DNA from: Oceanobacillus halophilus
Lineage (GTDB): Bacteria; Bacillota; Bacilli; Bacillales; Amphibacillaceae
NCBI RefSeq assembly: GCF_003628505.1
Contig: NZ_RBZP01000001.1
Coordinates: 434,001 to 498,000 of the forward strand
Direction of reading: 5' to 3'
DNA: 64,000 bases
The notes beneath the pieces were generated by a model. That model was not told the DNA's origin. It saw only the letters and a list, made by a program, of their open reading frames with translations, and made no database searches. Positions 54,514 through 63,616 of this stretch are shown here, piece by piece (position 1 is the stretch's first letter; the number at the start of each line of letters is the position of its first letter). Both the position numbers and the translations under genes were made by a program.

Positions 54514-54813
54514 CTAACTCATTAGTTGAAACACTTCATCTCCCCAATAATAGTATGCACCAAATATTATTGCTAAAAGCACAATGACAACCAAAATAAA
54601 GCGAATAAATGGCCTGCTAATTTTCAGACGAGCCCTCCCCCTGCTTATATGTACTTCCTTTCGAGGTGGGAGTTCAAGTATATCTATCTCTCTTTTTTCA
54701 TTTCTTCTTTCTTCAGAAAAGACCTCTTTTTCTCTTCCATGCTTTTCCTCTGTTATTTCATCAAAAAGACTTCGCAATTCATTCGCTTGATCTTCTTCTA
54801 TCTTAACATTCAT
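54514..54813 (-). CDS. YpbE-like single-pass membrane protein lacking LysM domain
   Basis: 99 aa. Charged N-terminal cytoplasmic region, the L-P-P-R-K-E-V-H motif, an Arg/Lys stretch and one membrane helix (about residues 70-90) ending 10 residues later. The position (ypbD next to ypbG) and motif resemble the front of B. subtilis YpbE (about 240 aa), which continues into a LysM domain that this gene does not have. ATG 54813 (GAGGTG 7 nt upstream) preferred to GTG 54828. Confidence 0.7.
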   Translation of the reverse strand: MNVKIEEDQANELRSLFDEITEEKHGREKEVFSEERRNEKREIDILELPPRKEVHISRGRARLKISRPFIRFILVVIVLLAIIFGAYYYWGDEVFQLMS

Positions 54814-54824
54814 AAATGTACACC

Positions 54825-55391
54825 TCACAATTTAAAGCGAATTATTAATCCCAACACAAAATCTACCGTAAAATGAAAAGCAATGGTCACATATAAATTA
54901 TTTGTCACTTCAAATAAATAACCGATTAAAAAACTTATACTAAAAATGGAAAGAAGTAACACTGGTTTCGTAAAATAACGAAAATGGACTACTGCAAAGA
55001 GAATGCTAGCAATTAGATATCCAAATACAGATTGCAAAACACCTCTAAAAAGTAATTCTTCAGAAATTGCAACAAGAGAAGAAAGAACAAATATAAAGCC
55101 TATCGATTGATTTTTAAAAATTCTCTTATTGATACCCCCATCATCATAATGCTTTTCAGGAAAAATTCTCATTATAAAAATGTCCAGTAAGACAATACCT
55201 AACCCAGGAATCACACCATAAAAAAGAATTTGCTTAGGTTTCCATCCCATTATGGAATTCCAATCTGCAAAAGTATCAAAAAAGATAAAACTCAATCCTA
55301 CTCCAACGATTAATAAAAGACCTTGTGATAGGAATACTTGCTTCTTTAACTCCTTGTCAGATAATCGCTTGATAATCTCACTTTGTTTCAT
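54825..55391 (-). CDS. ypbD: CPBP-family (CAAX-type) membrane protease YpbD
   Basis: 188 aa with four or five membrane helices and the CPBP/ABI motifs E-E-L-L-F-R, H-F-R-Y-F and H-F-T-V-D. Putative metalloprotease of unknown substrate. ATG 55391 preferred (GGTGA 5 nt upstream); it overlaps the recQ stop by 14 nt, as expected for coupled translation. Confidence 0.87.
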   Translation of the reverse strand: MKQSEIIKRLSDKELKKQVFLSQGLLLIVGVGLSFIFFDTFADWNSIMGWKPKQILFYGVIPGLGIVLLDIFIMRIFPEKHYDDGGINKRIFKNQSIGFIFVLSSLVAISEELLFRGVLQSVFGYLIASILFAVVHFRYFTKPVLLLSIFSISFLIGYLFEVTNNLYVTIAFHFTVDFVLGLIIRFKL

Positions 55392-56925
55392 TAGTGTCAC
55401 CAATCAATAATCTTTTAAGCTGTATTTGCCAATTTGACTGTCTTTTAACTTCTGTTACTGTTTGCTCTGGTACCCATTCATTCCAGGAAAATCCACAGTT
55501 ACTACAACATTGATAAGTCGCTTGAGAACTAAAAGGCTGAAAACTTTTATAAAGACTTTGTCTTAAACAATTATCATCATGAATCCATTTTAACATTTCA
55601 GCTAATTTATTTTCTTTATGTTTATTTCGACTTTTAATAATATGAAAGATAGATTGGAAAACATCTTTCCATGTTTCGGGAGTAGCAATTATCTTATTTT
55701 CTTTAATGATACCATGTTTTTCTAATTGATAACGTAAAAATCTCCACTGTATTTCATTTATCTGAAGTATATTTTCTATTTCTACTTCTTCATCAGGTAA
55801 ATCCTTTCCTTCATTATACAGATGATGTAAATATTGATAAACAATTGATAAAACAGATTGACCCGGCAACTCATTTTTTATCATATTACTTGGCATATTG
55901 ATATCCTGTCTTGAAAAAAGAAGTAGACTCACACTGGATTTCCCATCTCTACCAGCTCTTCCAATCTCTTGAATGAAAGATTCGAGTTGCAATGGAACAT
56001 GATAATGGATGATTAAGCGAGTATTAGCTTTATCAATCCCCATTCCGAACGCACTTGTACAGCATATAACATCCAGCTGATCATTCATATACTGTTGTTG
56101 AATGATCATTCGATCACTAGGTTCCATGCCTGCATGATAAAATGCAACTTGTACTTCCTTTAGCTTTTCAGATAATAATTTCGCAACGTTCTCTGCCGTA
56201 TTTCGACTGGAAAAATAAATAAGAGTTGGCACTCGATAGGTAGATAGTAATTCGACTATTTTCTCGATTTTCTCTTGTTCATTCTCTAATTTATCCACGC
56301 AAAAAGAGATATTAGGCTTGTCCATAGGATAAACATGTTTTCTCATCTTAGGTTTTTTTAATGAAGAGATAATATCATCTTGAACACTAGGAGTTGCTGT
56401 GGCACTCAAAGCTAAGATAGTTGGATTACCTAATTTTTCTATGATTCCACTAAGTCTTAAGTAGTCTGGACGGAATTCATGCCCCCATTGAGAAATACAA
56501 TGCGCCTCATCAATGACAAATAAACTTATCTGCAATCTCTGCAATAATTTCATGATATGTTCCTGTTGTAATAATTCAGGGGAAACAAATAATAGATTAT
56601 ATTGATGCATGTTATTAATAACACGTCTTCTTTCCATTGGGTTCATAAAACTATTTAAGCTGGCGACTTTTTTAAAATTATGTGCTTTTAGCTTTTTAAC
56701 TTGATCAATCATTAATGATATTAAAGGGGATATGACTATCGTTAACCCTTCTAGCAACACAGACGGTAATTGATAACAAATCGATTTGCCTGATCCTGTT
56801 GGCAATATACCAAGTACATTCTTTCCATTTAGCACATCTTGAATTATTTCTTTTTGTCCTTCACGAAAGGAAGTAAATTGAAAATGTTTTTCTAATTCTT
56901 TTTCGAGTACAATTTCCTTATCCAC
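55378..56925 (-). CDS. recQ: RecQ-family ATP-dependent DNA helicase (RecS type)
   Basis: 515 aa. Superfamily 2 helicase motifs L-P-T-G-S-G-K-S, D-E-A-H, S-A-T-A and Q-E-I-G-R-A-G-R-D-G. The C-terminal Cys cluster (C-C-S-N-C) marks the RecQ zinc region; no HRDC domain is seen. This short form is RecS (ypbC) in B. subtilis. The start is GTG 56925, with AGGGTGA 5 nt upstream; a longer frame (to 56964) overlaps ypbB. Confidence 0.93.
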   Translation of the reverse strand: MDKEIVLEKELEKHFQFTSFREGQKEIIQDVLNGKNVLGILPTGSGKSICYQLPSVLLEGLTIVISPLISLMIDQVKKLKAHNFKKVASLNSFMNPMERRRVINNMHQYNLLFVSPELLQQEHIMKLLQRLQISLFVIDEAHCISQWGHEFRPDYLRLSGIIEKLGNPTILALSATATPSVQDDIISSLKKPKMRKHVYPMDKPNISFCVDKLENEQEKIEKIVELLSTYRVPTLIYFSSRNTAENVAKLLSEKLKEVQVAFYHAGMEPSDRMIIQQQYMNDQLDVICCTSAFGMGIDKANTRLIIHYHVPLQLESFIQEIGRAGRDGKSSVSLLLFSRQDINMPSNMIKNELPGQSVLSIVYQYLHHLYNEGKDLPDEEVEIENILQINEIQWRFLRYQLEKHGIIKENKIIATPETWKDVFQSIFHIIKSRNKHKENKLAEMLKWIHDDNCLRQSLYKSFQPFSSQATYQCCSNCGFSWNEWVPEQTVTEVKRQSNWQIQLKRLLIGDTNETK

Positions 56926-56926
56926 T

Positions 56927-57991
56927 CTAATCACCCTGTTTTTGTAATCTTGCTTGCATTGCAAGTACTAGCCTAATTTGAAAATAATTAATGTGTTCAC
57001 TAACTCGACTTTTTATTTCTTTTAATTTATGAGATTTTGCTTGATTAATTGCTTGAAGTATCTCTGTCTGCTCTTGTTCTTTTACATAATTCCAAATAGG
57101 GAAATCATCTAAATATAAAGCAATTTCCACAATGTGGTCATTAATTGTGTTCTCTCTTAATCTTCTTGTAAAGGCAATCTGCTCAATCGTATAACCACTC
57201 TGTAACAATTGATATGTTTCTTTCGCAGAAATAGTTATTTGTGACATCATTTCATTCGATAGGCCCTTTAAGAACAATGATAATACCGGAAATTCTATTG
57301 AATCATTTTCTACTTTTTCTAGGATTCGATGGATCGAGCTAGTATGAACAAGGTGGGCATCATCTTCCGTAATCTGATGTTTCTCTGCTAATTGAAACAA
57401 ACTTAATCCAAAATTTTTATAAGCTGTTAAACGGTCAACAAAAATTTCTGCCTCCTTATCTGGAAATTGATTCAGTATAATATGTAATTCATTATAAAGA
57501 TTACGTAGAAAGCTAGCTTCCTTTCCTTTGACTTTACGATAAATTTGTTTCACCCAAAACTCCACTTTTGGATTTTCAACAATTGGAATAAAAGAAAAAT
57601 TATTTTCTTTACTATTCGTTAAGGTTTGTATTAATAACAACAATCTATCAAGAAACACGTCCGATTTCTCATAATACATTAAACCTTTAAAAAATATATC
57701 AATGGTATGTTTTTCAAGCCATTCTATTCCGGGACCCGTTATAATAAAAGAAGATTCATTTACTGCATGATGCTGTATATAACCTGCTCGTAATAATTCT
57801 TGTGTTACAGCATCAATATCTACTTTCTTTATTCTCTTATGTATACCATAATATTGATCCAACTTATATATGTGTGCATCTTGGACAGTTTGTATGGATC
57901 GTTTTCCTTTCAATAAATGAAATATACTGGAAGTAGTGCGTTCTCCATTTAAATGCTTGTAACATGTAAGTAAAATCCATTTCAAGATCAA
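56927..57991 (-). CDS. ypbB: YpbB helix-turn-helix protein
   Basis: 354 aa. C-terminal helix-turn-helix of the HTH_40 type (about residues 240-300, Q-L-L-Q-S-G-Y-T-I-E-Q-I-A). Function unknown; constantly paired with recS and fer in Bacillus, so a nucleic-acid role is inferred. Starts at TTG 57991, 8 nt after GGTGGTGA. Divergent from ferredoxin. Confidence 0.85.
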   Translation of the reverse strand: MILKWILLTCYKHLNGERTTSSIFHLLKGKRSIQTVQDAHIYKLDQYYGIHKRIKKVDIDAVTQELLRAGYIQHHAVNESSFIITGPGIEWLEKHTIDIFFKGLMYYEKSDVFLDRLLLLIQTLTNSKENNFSFIPIVENPKVEFWVKQIYRKVKGKEASFLRNLYNELHIILNQFPDKEAEIFVDRLTAYKNFGLSLFQLAEKHQITEDDAHLVHTSSIHRILEKVENDSIEFPVLSLFLKGLSNEMMSQITISAKETYQLLQSGYTIEQIAFTRRLRENTINDHIVEIALYLDDFPIWNYVKEQEQTEILQAINQAKSHKLKEIKSRVSEHINYFQIRLVLAMQARLQKQGD

Positions 57992-58094
57992 TGATCATTT
58001 CACCACCTTAATCTATAACTTTCATAACCTTGTATTGAATATTTTTAAGATCAGTTTTACAATTAGACAGTAAAGTTTATTTAGGTTGGTTTAA

Positions 58095-58367
<273 letters not shown>

Positions 58368-58404
58368 TTAACTATATTTCATTATACTTTACCAATACCC
58401 ATTT

Positions 58405-58442
58405 AAAAAGTGTTATTGATTAGAAAATCAATAACACTTTTT
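58405..58442. terminator. Bidirectional terminator, fer and rsiX
   Basis: 17-bp perfect stem (58405-58421 with 58426-58442) with a short loop, between the convergent fer and rsiX genes. Confidence 0.92.
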
Positions 58443-58475
58443 GGCTTTTCGTACATATATGTTAGTATTAATTGT

Positions 58476-59675
58476 TTATTGTTCTATTTCATAGGGGTTG
58501 ACAGCTTCTGGTACTTTTAAAGGTTGGCTAAGATTATAACTTCCTACCTGGTCTAAGGGCATATTTTGAAACTGAACTAGATTATATCCATAACTTTTGG
58601 CAGTCATTAAGATTGCTTCAATCATTATTATCAATTGCTGGTTATCAGGTTCTTTTATGTCGCCATCAAAGATTAATTCAAGCTCATTACCCGAGGATTT
58701 TATATCAAAATCAATTTCATTCGGTATTGTTTGAATAATATCAAATTCTTCTTGACTTCTCTTCATTTCCAGAATAGCATCGTTTACAGTTGATTCCTCT
58801 TCATGAGGTATTGGTACCAGAAAATCATCGCTGTATAATTTATAACTCTCCTTACTTTCATGATCCAATGACATTTCTTTCAATTGACCATACGGACCTA
58901 ATTCAACACCTTCCGAATTGGCAGAATGGAAAGTGGCTTTTTTTAATCCCATCGGCACGAACATCGCTTCAATGAGTTTTTCAAACATGTATGCCTGAGC
59001 TGAACTATTTACAGAAAAGTTATCTGGAAGATTTATTTCGACTTCCTGATTGGAAGTAAGAATATTGTAAGATACATCCTCTAGCATATAATAATCAGTT
59101 ATAAGCCCTTCTTCACTTAAATAATCCTCAAGTTTATTATAGTGTTCGCTTAAATTTTCTGCTTTAGGAATAATAAAGGTGACAGGAATAGCGTATTGAA
59201 ATTGTTCATCAGATATGGCACCATAAATGATCTTTTCATTTTCTTTCAAAGAATTCCTTATCAATTGATTATGATTCATTTGTAGTATTATATTCTCTTC
59301 TGGGACAGGCGCGCTAGATTCACCCTGTTCTTCCTCTGTATCGAACTTTTGTGCATTCTTTTCTTGTGCCGTTGATTCTTTATCTAAAGTAGAATCCTCT
59401 GCAGATTGCGTATGATACATACTGTCTTGCTCACTATTAGTAAACGAAGTATTATTTAATGTTAACGGGATAATTCCTATAAGAAGGATCGCTACAACGG
59501 AACCCAGTATGGGAAGTAATTTGTTTAATTTTCTTCTATTATGATTATCATTTCCATTTTTTAAGTCAGAGGAGATTCTTTGATATAATATGTTTTTATC
59601 TCTGCTGTCCTCGATATTGGGCAATCTCTTTAGCTGTTCTTTTATTTCTTCTACGTTCCATTCATTATGTTTCAT
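58476..59675 (-). CDS. rsiX: Anti-sigma factor RsiX
   Basis: 399 aa (B. subtilis RsiX about 368). Cytoplasmic N-terminal anti-sigma region (about residues 1-45), one membrane helix (about 47-68) and a long outer region with an acidic/serine-rich segment followed by a folded domain. It holds SigX inactive until envelope stress releases it. The start ATG follows the sigX stop directly, and the last sigX codons (AAAGGAGGAG) form its ribosome binding site. Confidence 0.9.
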   Translation of the reverse strand: MKHNEWNVEEIKEQLKRLPNIEDSRDKNILYQRISSDLKNGNDNHNRRKLNKLLPILGSVVAILLIGIIPLTLNNTSFTNSEQDSMYHTQSAEDSTLDKESTAQEKNAQKFDTEEEQGESSAPVPEENIILQMNHNQLIRNSLKENEKIIYGAISDEQFQYAIPVTFIIPKAENLSEHYNKLEDYLSEEGLITDYYMLEDVSYNILTSNQEVEINLPDNFSVNSSAQAYMFEKLIEAMFVPMGLKKATFHSANSEGVELGPYGQLKEMSLDHESKESYKLYSDDFLVPIPHEEESTVNDAILEMKRSQEEFDIIQTIPNEIDFDIKSSGNELELIFDGDIKEPDNQQLIIMIEAILMTAKSYGYNLVQFQNMPLDQVGSYNLSQPLKVPEAVNPYEIEQ

Positions 59676-60206
59676 TTATATCTCTCCTCCTTTCTGATCC
59701 TTTTCCAGATGTTTCTTTAATGTTTTCAATCCTCGATGTTGTACGGTTTTTACTTTGCTAACACTGAAATTTAATATGTCAGCTGTTTCTTTTATGGAGA
59801 ATGAATGGATAAATCTTAGTATGATGACACTTTTTTGGTCAAGTGTACACGTATCTAAGTAACTGTAGATCCTTTTTAATTCGTCATTTTGAATGGCTAT
59901 TTCCTCTGGCAGAGCCTGCTGATCAGGTATGCTTTCTCCTTTTTCACTCCAATCAAAGAAATCAAGTATTCTTTGGGATGTCCTTTTCTTTTTGCGGAAA
60001 TAATCATAAGTAACATGTTTTGCAATCGAAAAAAGCCATGTTTTCTCACTGCTATCCCCTTTAAAGGAACTATATGATTTAAGCACTTTAATATAAACAT
60101 CTTGAACGATATCTTCTGTTAATTGTTTATCTTTAACCATGTAAAAAACAAATTGAAACAAATCCTGATGGTACCTATCATATAGCTTATCAAAAACGGC
60201 TTTCAT
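59676..60206 (-). CDS. sigX: ECF-type RNA polymerase sigma factor SigX
   Basis: 176 aa. Sigma-70 region 2 (L-F-Q-F-V-F and D-I-V-Q-D-V-Y-I) and region 4 helix-turn-helix (E-T-A-D-I-L-N-F-S-V-S-K-V-K). Located after resE and before rsiX as in B. subtilis, where SigX controls cell-surface charge and antimicrobial peptide resistance genes. A SigX-type promoter is just upstream, so it probably activates itself. Confidence 0.94.
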   Translation of the reverse strand: MKAVFDKLYDRYHQDLFQFVFYMVKDKQLTEDIVQDVYIKVLKSYSSFKGDSSEKTWLFSIAKHVTYDYFRKKKRTSQRILDFFDWSEKGESIPDQQALPEEIAIQNDELKRIYSYLDTCTLDQKSVIILRFIHSFSIKETADILNFSVSKVKTVQHRGLKTLKKHLEKDQKGGEI

Positions 60207-60231
60207 ATATTTCCTCCGTTCTTTATGTTTT

Positions 60232-60258
60232 GTCGTTTTCTGTTACAAAAAAGTTACA
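60232..60258 (-). promoter_or_regulatory. Putative SigX autoregulatory promoter
   Basis: On the minus strand, -35 TGTAAC, a 17-nt spacer and -10 CGAC, which fits the SigX ECF consensus (tGtAAC - N17 - CGaC). It lies 26 nt upstream of the sigX start codon. Confidence 0.8.
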
Positions 60259-60308
60259 TTCTTTATGTAGAAAGATTCAATTATTACTATAGAGGAAAAA
60301 ATAAAAAA

Positions 60309-60332
60309 TACCAACTATAAAATTAGTTGGTA
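60309..60332 (-). terminator. Terminator of the DUF4430 lipoprotein gene
   Basis: 9-bp perfect stem (60309-60317 with 60324-60332), 6-nt loop, T-run on the minus strand. Confidence 0.85.
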
Positions 60333-60409
60333 CACGATGATAGTGTTGGTTCATGATCTTGTTTAAAAATACCTACCTATCATTACGATAAAAAATACAT
60401 TTATTTACA

Positions 60410-60835
60410 TCATTCCCATGGTTGTAGGTCAAATACTACTTTATCACCAGATTCCAATTCATAATCTGCTGCACCTACATTTGGTGTTTCGCCGTTCACA
60501 GAATAAATCCATGCTGTTTTTTCTTCTTCACTAGCTTGCACCCGTTCTATCGAAGTAATAAATCCCGATTCTTGCTCGATAAAAAAGTGTTCTTCCATCT
60601 TATCCAATAAGTTGTCCCCATCTTCAATAGGTACTTCATCTTCAGTCACAAACTCTTCTCCATCATTGATTGAGACAGTAATACGAACATGATTTTCTGC
60701 TACTTCTTCTGTTTGAGAACTATTCGTAGTACTAGTAGAAGCGTTATTTTGTGTTTGATCACTATTTGAAGAACAAGCTGCCAATCCCCCAATAATTAAA
60801 AATAAAACAATAAATATAAAATGTCTTTTTTTCAT
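60410..60835 (-). CDS. DUF4430 lipoprotein
   Basis: 141 aa. Lipoprotein signal with lipobox L-A-A-C (Cys near residue 21), a Ser/Thr/Asn-rich linker, then a DUF4430-type beta-rich domain (about 45-141, W-I-Y-S-V-N-G and G-D-K-V-V-F). Such domains occur in cobalamin- or other ligand-binding proteins; the ligand here is not known. The gene lies alone between two terminators, between resE and sigX, and is absent from that place in B. subtilis. ATG 60835 (AAAGGA 11 nt upstream) chosen, because the earlier start falls in the resE terminator. Confidence 0.75.
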   Translation of the reverse strand: MKKRHFIFIVLFLIIGGLAACSSNSDQTQNNASTSTTNSSQTEEVAENHVRITVSINDGEEFVTEDEVPIEDGDNLLDKMEEHFFIEQESGFITSIERVQASEEEKTAWIYSVNGETPNVGAADYELESGDKVVFDLQPWE

Positions 60836-60871
60836 TCTCTCTACTATCCTTTCGTCATTAATTTTTGTCAT

Positions 60872-60904
60872 AAAAAGCTAACCCGCTTAACGAGTTAGCT
60901 TTTT
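60872..60904 (-). terminator. Terminator of resDE
   Basis: About 11-bp stem (60872-60882 with 60894-60904) and T-rich tail on the minus strand, about 90 bp after resE. Confidence 0.85.
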
Positions 60905-60995
60905 ATGATAAACGAAAAAGTACCAATCATTTACCACTTAATATTCATATTCTAATGTCAAATACTCACCCTCGAAGCTTTTGAAACTTGTTCCA

Positions 60996-62753
60996 TTATT
61001 TGTGTGGAATCTTTAAAGTAAATGTTGTACCTTGATTGATTTTACTGTTCACACTAATTATTCCCTTATGTGCATCGACTATATTTTTTGCAATCGCTAA
61101 TCCTAAACCAGTTCCCTTTTTCTTTTTATTTCTGGTACGAGATTTATCCGCTTTATAAAAACGTTCAAACACAAATGGCAAGTCCTCTTCTGGAATACCA
61201 CTACCATTATCTTCAATAGATACATCGAAAGTTTCTTGGTTATTTTTTACCGACACTTGAACAAATCCATTTTCATTCGTATGACGGATAGCATTATCAA
61301 CTAAGTTAGTAAAAACTTGCTCGATTCGGTCTGGATCAAATGTGGCTGTGGAAAAATCGATATCTTTTGATAAGGTTAATTCAATTTGATTTTCTTTCGC
61401 GATACCTTGGAATTTCTTTATAATTCGTTCCACATATCCTTCTACTTCAATTTTTTCTTTATTTAGCTGAATATGTCCAGCTTCCATTCGAGCTATATCT
61501 AATAAGTCATTAACTAGACGGCCCATTCTTAGGGATTCCTCATGAATAATTTTTGCTAGTTCATTTTTCTCCTCTTTACTTTCAGCGATATCATCCACAA
61601 TTGCTTCACTATACCCTTGCATCATAGAAATAGGTGTTCTAAGTTCGTGGGATACATTAGCGATGAAATCTTTTCGGAGTTTGTCCAATCTTCGCTCTTC
61701 CGTCATATCGCGTATTACTGCTACAGCTCCTCTTACATGAGAACCATCATAAAGGGGAGTCATTAACATCACATAATTTCTACCCTGAATAGCAATTTCT
61801 CTGAGTACTTTTTCCTCTCCTCCGATTACTTCTTGCAGAACTTGATTTAGCTCTGTTGGTAATCTTTTAGATAGTTCTTGGGAATCGCTATTATTCTCAA
61901 AATACCAATTCTCTAAAAATTTCTCAGCGGGAGGATTAGTGACAATCATATCTCCATTTCTATTTAGTGTTACCACTCCATCAGCCATCGATGAAACAAT
62001 ACTGGAAAATTGTTCTTTCTCCTGCCTTAATGCATTAATATGAAATTTCAATTGTCTTCCCATTCGATTGAACTCAATGGCCAAATCTCCTATTTCATCA
62101 TGAGTTAAGATAGGTACCTTTGTATTAAATTCCCCCCTAGTTAAATCATGTGCTGCTTCTCGCATTCTAATAAGTGGGGACGTAATACGAGTAGATAGGA
62201 AAACCGCAAAAAAGGTAGTTAAAATAATAGCTACGCCAGCTGCAAGATAGATGATTTTTCTCGTTTCCGCTTTCGTTTGGCTAATTTCTTCCGTTGATTG
62301 ATAAACGAAGATACCACTATTCTCTGTAATAGGCTTTCCAACAATAATGGCTTCCGTATTCCTATTTGTCAAAATCTTTTCCTGTTTTATTTCTGTATCA
62401 CTTGTAAGAACTTTCATTAAGTCCTGATCATTACTTATCCATTCTTTCTCTAACTCGGGTAATGATTCATCCGTAGTATTTGATAACCAGTACTCCCCAT
62501 TTGGGTAGATAATAGCAACGCGGCTGGAAGGATTTTTGATTAGATCTCCAGTATCATGAATAAACTGTTTATCCTCTTGTTGTTCAACCAGATAAGATAT
62601 TTTTGTGGCTGTTTGCAGCATTTCTTCTTCCGCCTTATCAACATGAAAATTCTCAAAAAACTGCAATAAAAAAATCGACAATATAAACAACACAAAACAA
62701 ACTAGCAATAAGATGGTTATTGCTAGTTTTCCAACTACACTACGCCAAAACAT
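60996..62753 (-). CDS. resE: Sensor histidine kinase ResE
   Basis: 585 aa. Two membrane helices (about residues 10-30 and 166-188) flank an outer sensor domain. HAMP (about 190-240), PAS (about 250-350), HisKA with phospho-His in S-H-E-L-R-T-P, and HATPase with N-box N-A-I-R-H, D-N-G-S-G-I-P and G-T-G-L-G-L follow. With ResD it responds to oxygen limitation and nitric oxide. Shares one base with the resD stop (TAATG). Confidence 0.95.
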   Translation of the reverse strand: MFWRSVVGKLAITILLLVCFVLFILSIFLLQFFENFHVDKAEEEMLQTATKISYLVEQQEDKQFIHDTGDLIKNPSSRVAIIYPNGEYWLSNTTDESLPELEKEWISNDQDLMKVLTSDTEIKQEKILTNRNTEAIIVGKPITENSGIFVYQSTEEISQTKAETRKIIYLAAGVAIILTTFFAVFLSTRITSPLIRMREAAHDLTRGEFNTKVPILTHDEIGDLAIEFNRMGRQLKFHINALRQEKEQFSSIVSSMADGVVTLNRNGDMIVTNPPAEKFLENWYFENNSDSQELSKRLPTELNQVLQEVIGGEEKVLREIAIQGRNYVMLMTPLYDGSHVRGAVAVIRDMTEERRLDKLRKDFIANVSHELRTPISMMQGYSEAIVDDIAESKEEKNELAKIIHEESLRMGRLVNDLLDIARMEAGHIQLNKEKIEVEGYVERIIKKFQGIAKENQIELTLSKDIDFSTATFDPDRIEQVFTNLVDNAIRHTNENGFVQVSVKNNQETFDVSIEDNGSGIPEEDLPFVFERFYKADKSRTRNKKKKGTGLGLAIAKNIVDAHKGIISVNSKINQGTTFTLKIPHK

Positions 62754-63469
62754 TACTTATCATCTACCTCAAATTTGTAACCAACACCCCATACAGTTAC
62801 AATCATTTTTGCTGCTTCTTTAGAGACTTTGCTCAATTTCTCGCGTAAACGCTTAACATGCGTATCAACTGTCCTAAGGTCTCCGAAGAATTCATATTGC
62901 CATACTTCTTTTAGCAACAGTTCTCGATTAAATACTTTATCAGGAGATTTAGCCAGGAAACAAAGTAATTCGTATTCCTTAGGTGTTAGGCTAACCTCCT
63001 GACCATCTGCCGTTACTCTGTGAGCATCATAATCAATCGTGATATGTGGGAATACCAGCAAATCTTTTGGTGGTAATTCTTGTTCATTAAACGAAGATGC
63101 GGTTACTCTTCTGAGCAATGCTTTCACACGTAAAACCGCTTCTCTAGGGCTAAATGGTTTTACTATGTAATCATCAGCACCAACTTCAAAGCCTTGAACA
63201 CGATTCGATTCCTCACCTTTTGCCGTAAGCATAATGACAGGCGTGGTTTTCTCTTTTCTTAGTTCCTGACATACTTCAATTCCATCCATTTCCGGCATCA
63301 TTATATCAAGAATTATTACATCATAATCATTATTTAGAGCTAACTCCAACGCATCTTTTCCATTTTCTGCTTCTTCTACAATGTACTCTTCTCTTTCTAG
63401 ATACATACGAATTAGTCTTCTGATTCTTTCTTCATCATCAACAACTAATATTTTTGTCTCTTGGTCCAT
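62753..63469 (-). CDS. resD: Response regulator ResD
   Basis: 238 aa OmpR-type regulator. Receiver domain with phospho-Asp about residue 55 (I-I-L-D-I-M-M-P) and Lys in V-K-P-F; C-terminal winged helix with T-P-K-E-Y-E-L. Activates cytochrome biogenesis (resABC), ctaA, qcr and anaerobic genes in B. subtilis. A terminator separates it from resC, so resDE probably has its own promoter in the 120-bp gap. Confidence 0.95.
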   Translation of the reverse strand: MDQETKILVVDDEERIRRLIRMYLEREEYIVEEAENGKDALELALNNDYDVIILDIMMPEMDGIEVCQELRKEKTTPVIMLTAKGEESNRVQGFEVGADDYIVKPFSPREAVLRVKALLRRVTASSFNEQELPPKDLLVFPHITIDYDAHRVTADGQEVSLTPKEYELLCFLAKSPDKVFNRELLLKEVWQYEFFGDLRTVDTHVKRLREKLSKVSKEAAKMIVTVWGVGYKFEVDDK

Positions 63470-63534
63470 GTGAATCCCCCTACTTCAGCTATCTAATACA
63501 ATTATAAATCAAACTTCATAAAATGTATAAAAAA

Positions 63535-63561
63535 ACGAGGTAATTCCTCTATTTACCTCGT
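63535..63561 (-). terminator. Terminator of the resABC operon
   Basis: 9-bp perfect stem (63535-63543 with 63553-63561), 9-nt loop, T-run on the minus strand; lies between resC and resD. Confidence 0.85.
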
Positions 63562-63616
63562 CTTTATCTTAACATACTTTCATAAACCCAACATATATTA
63601 TTAATTAAGGAACCGT

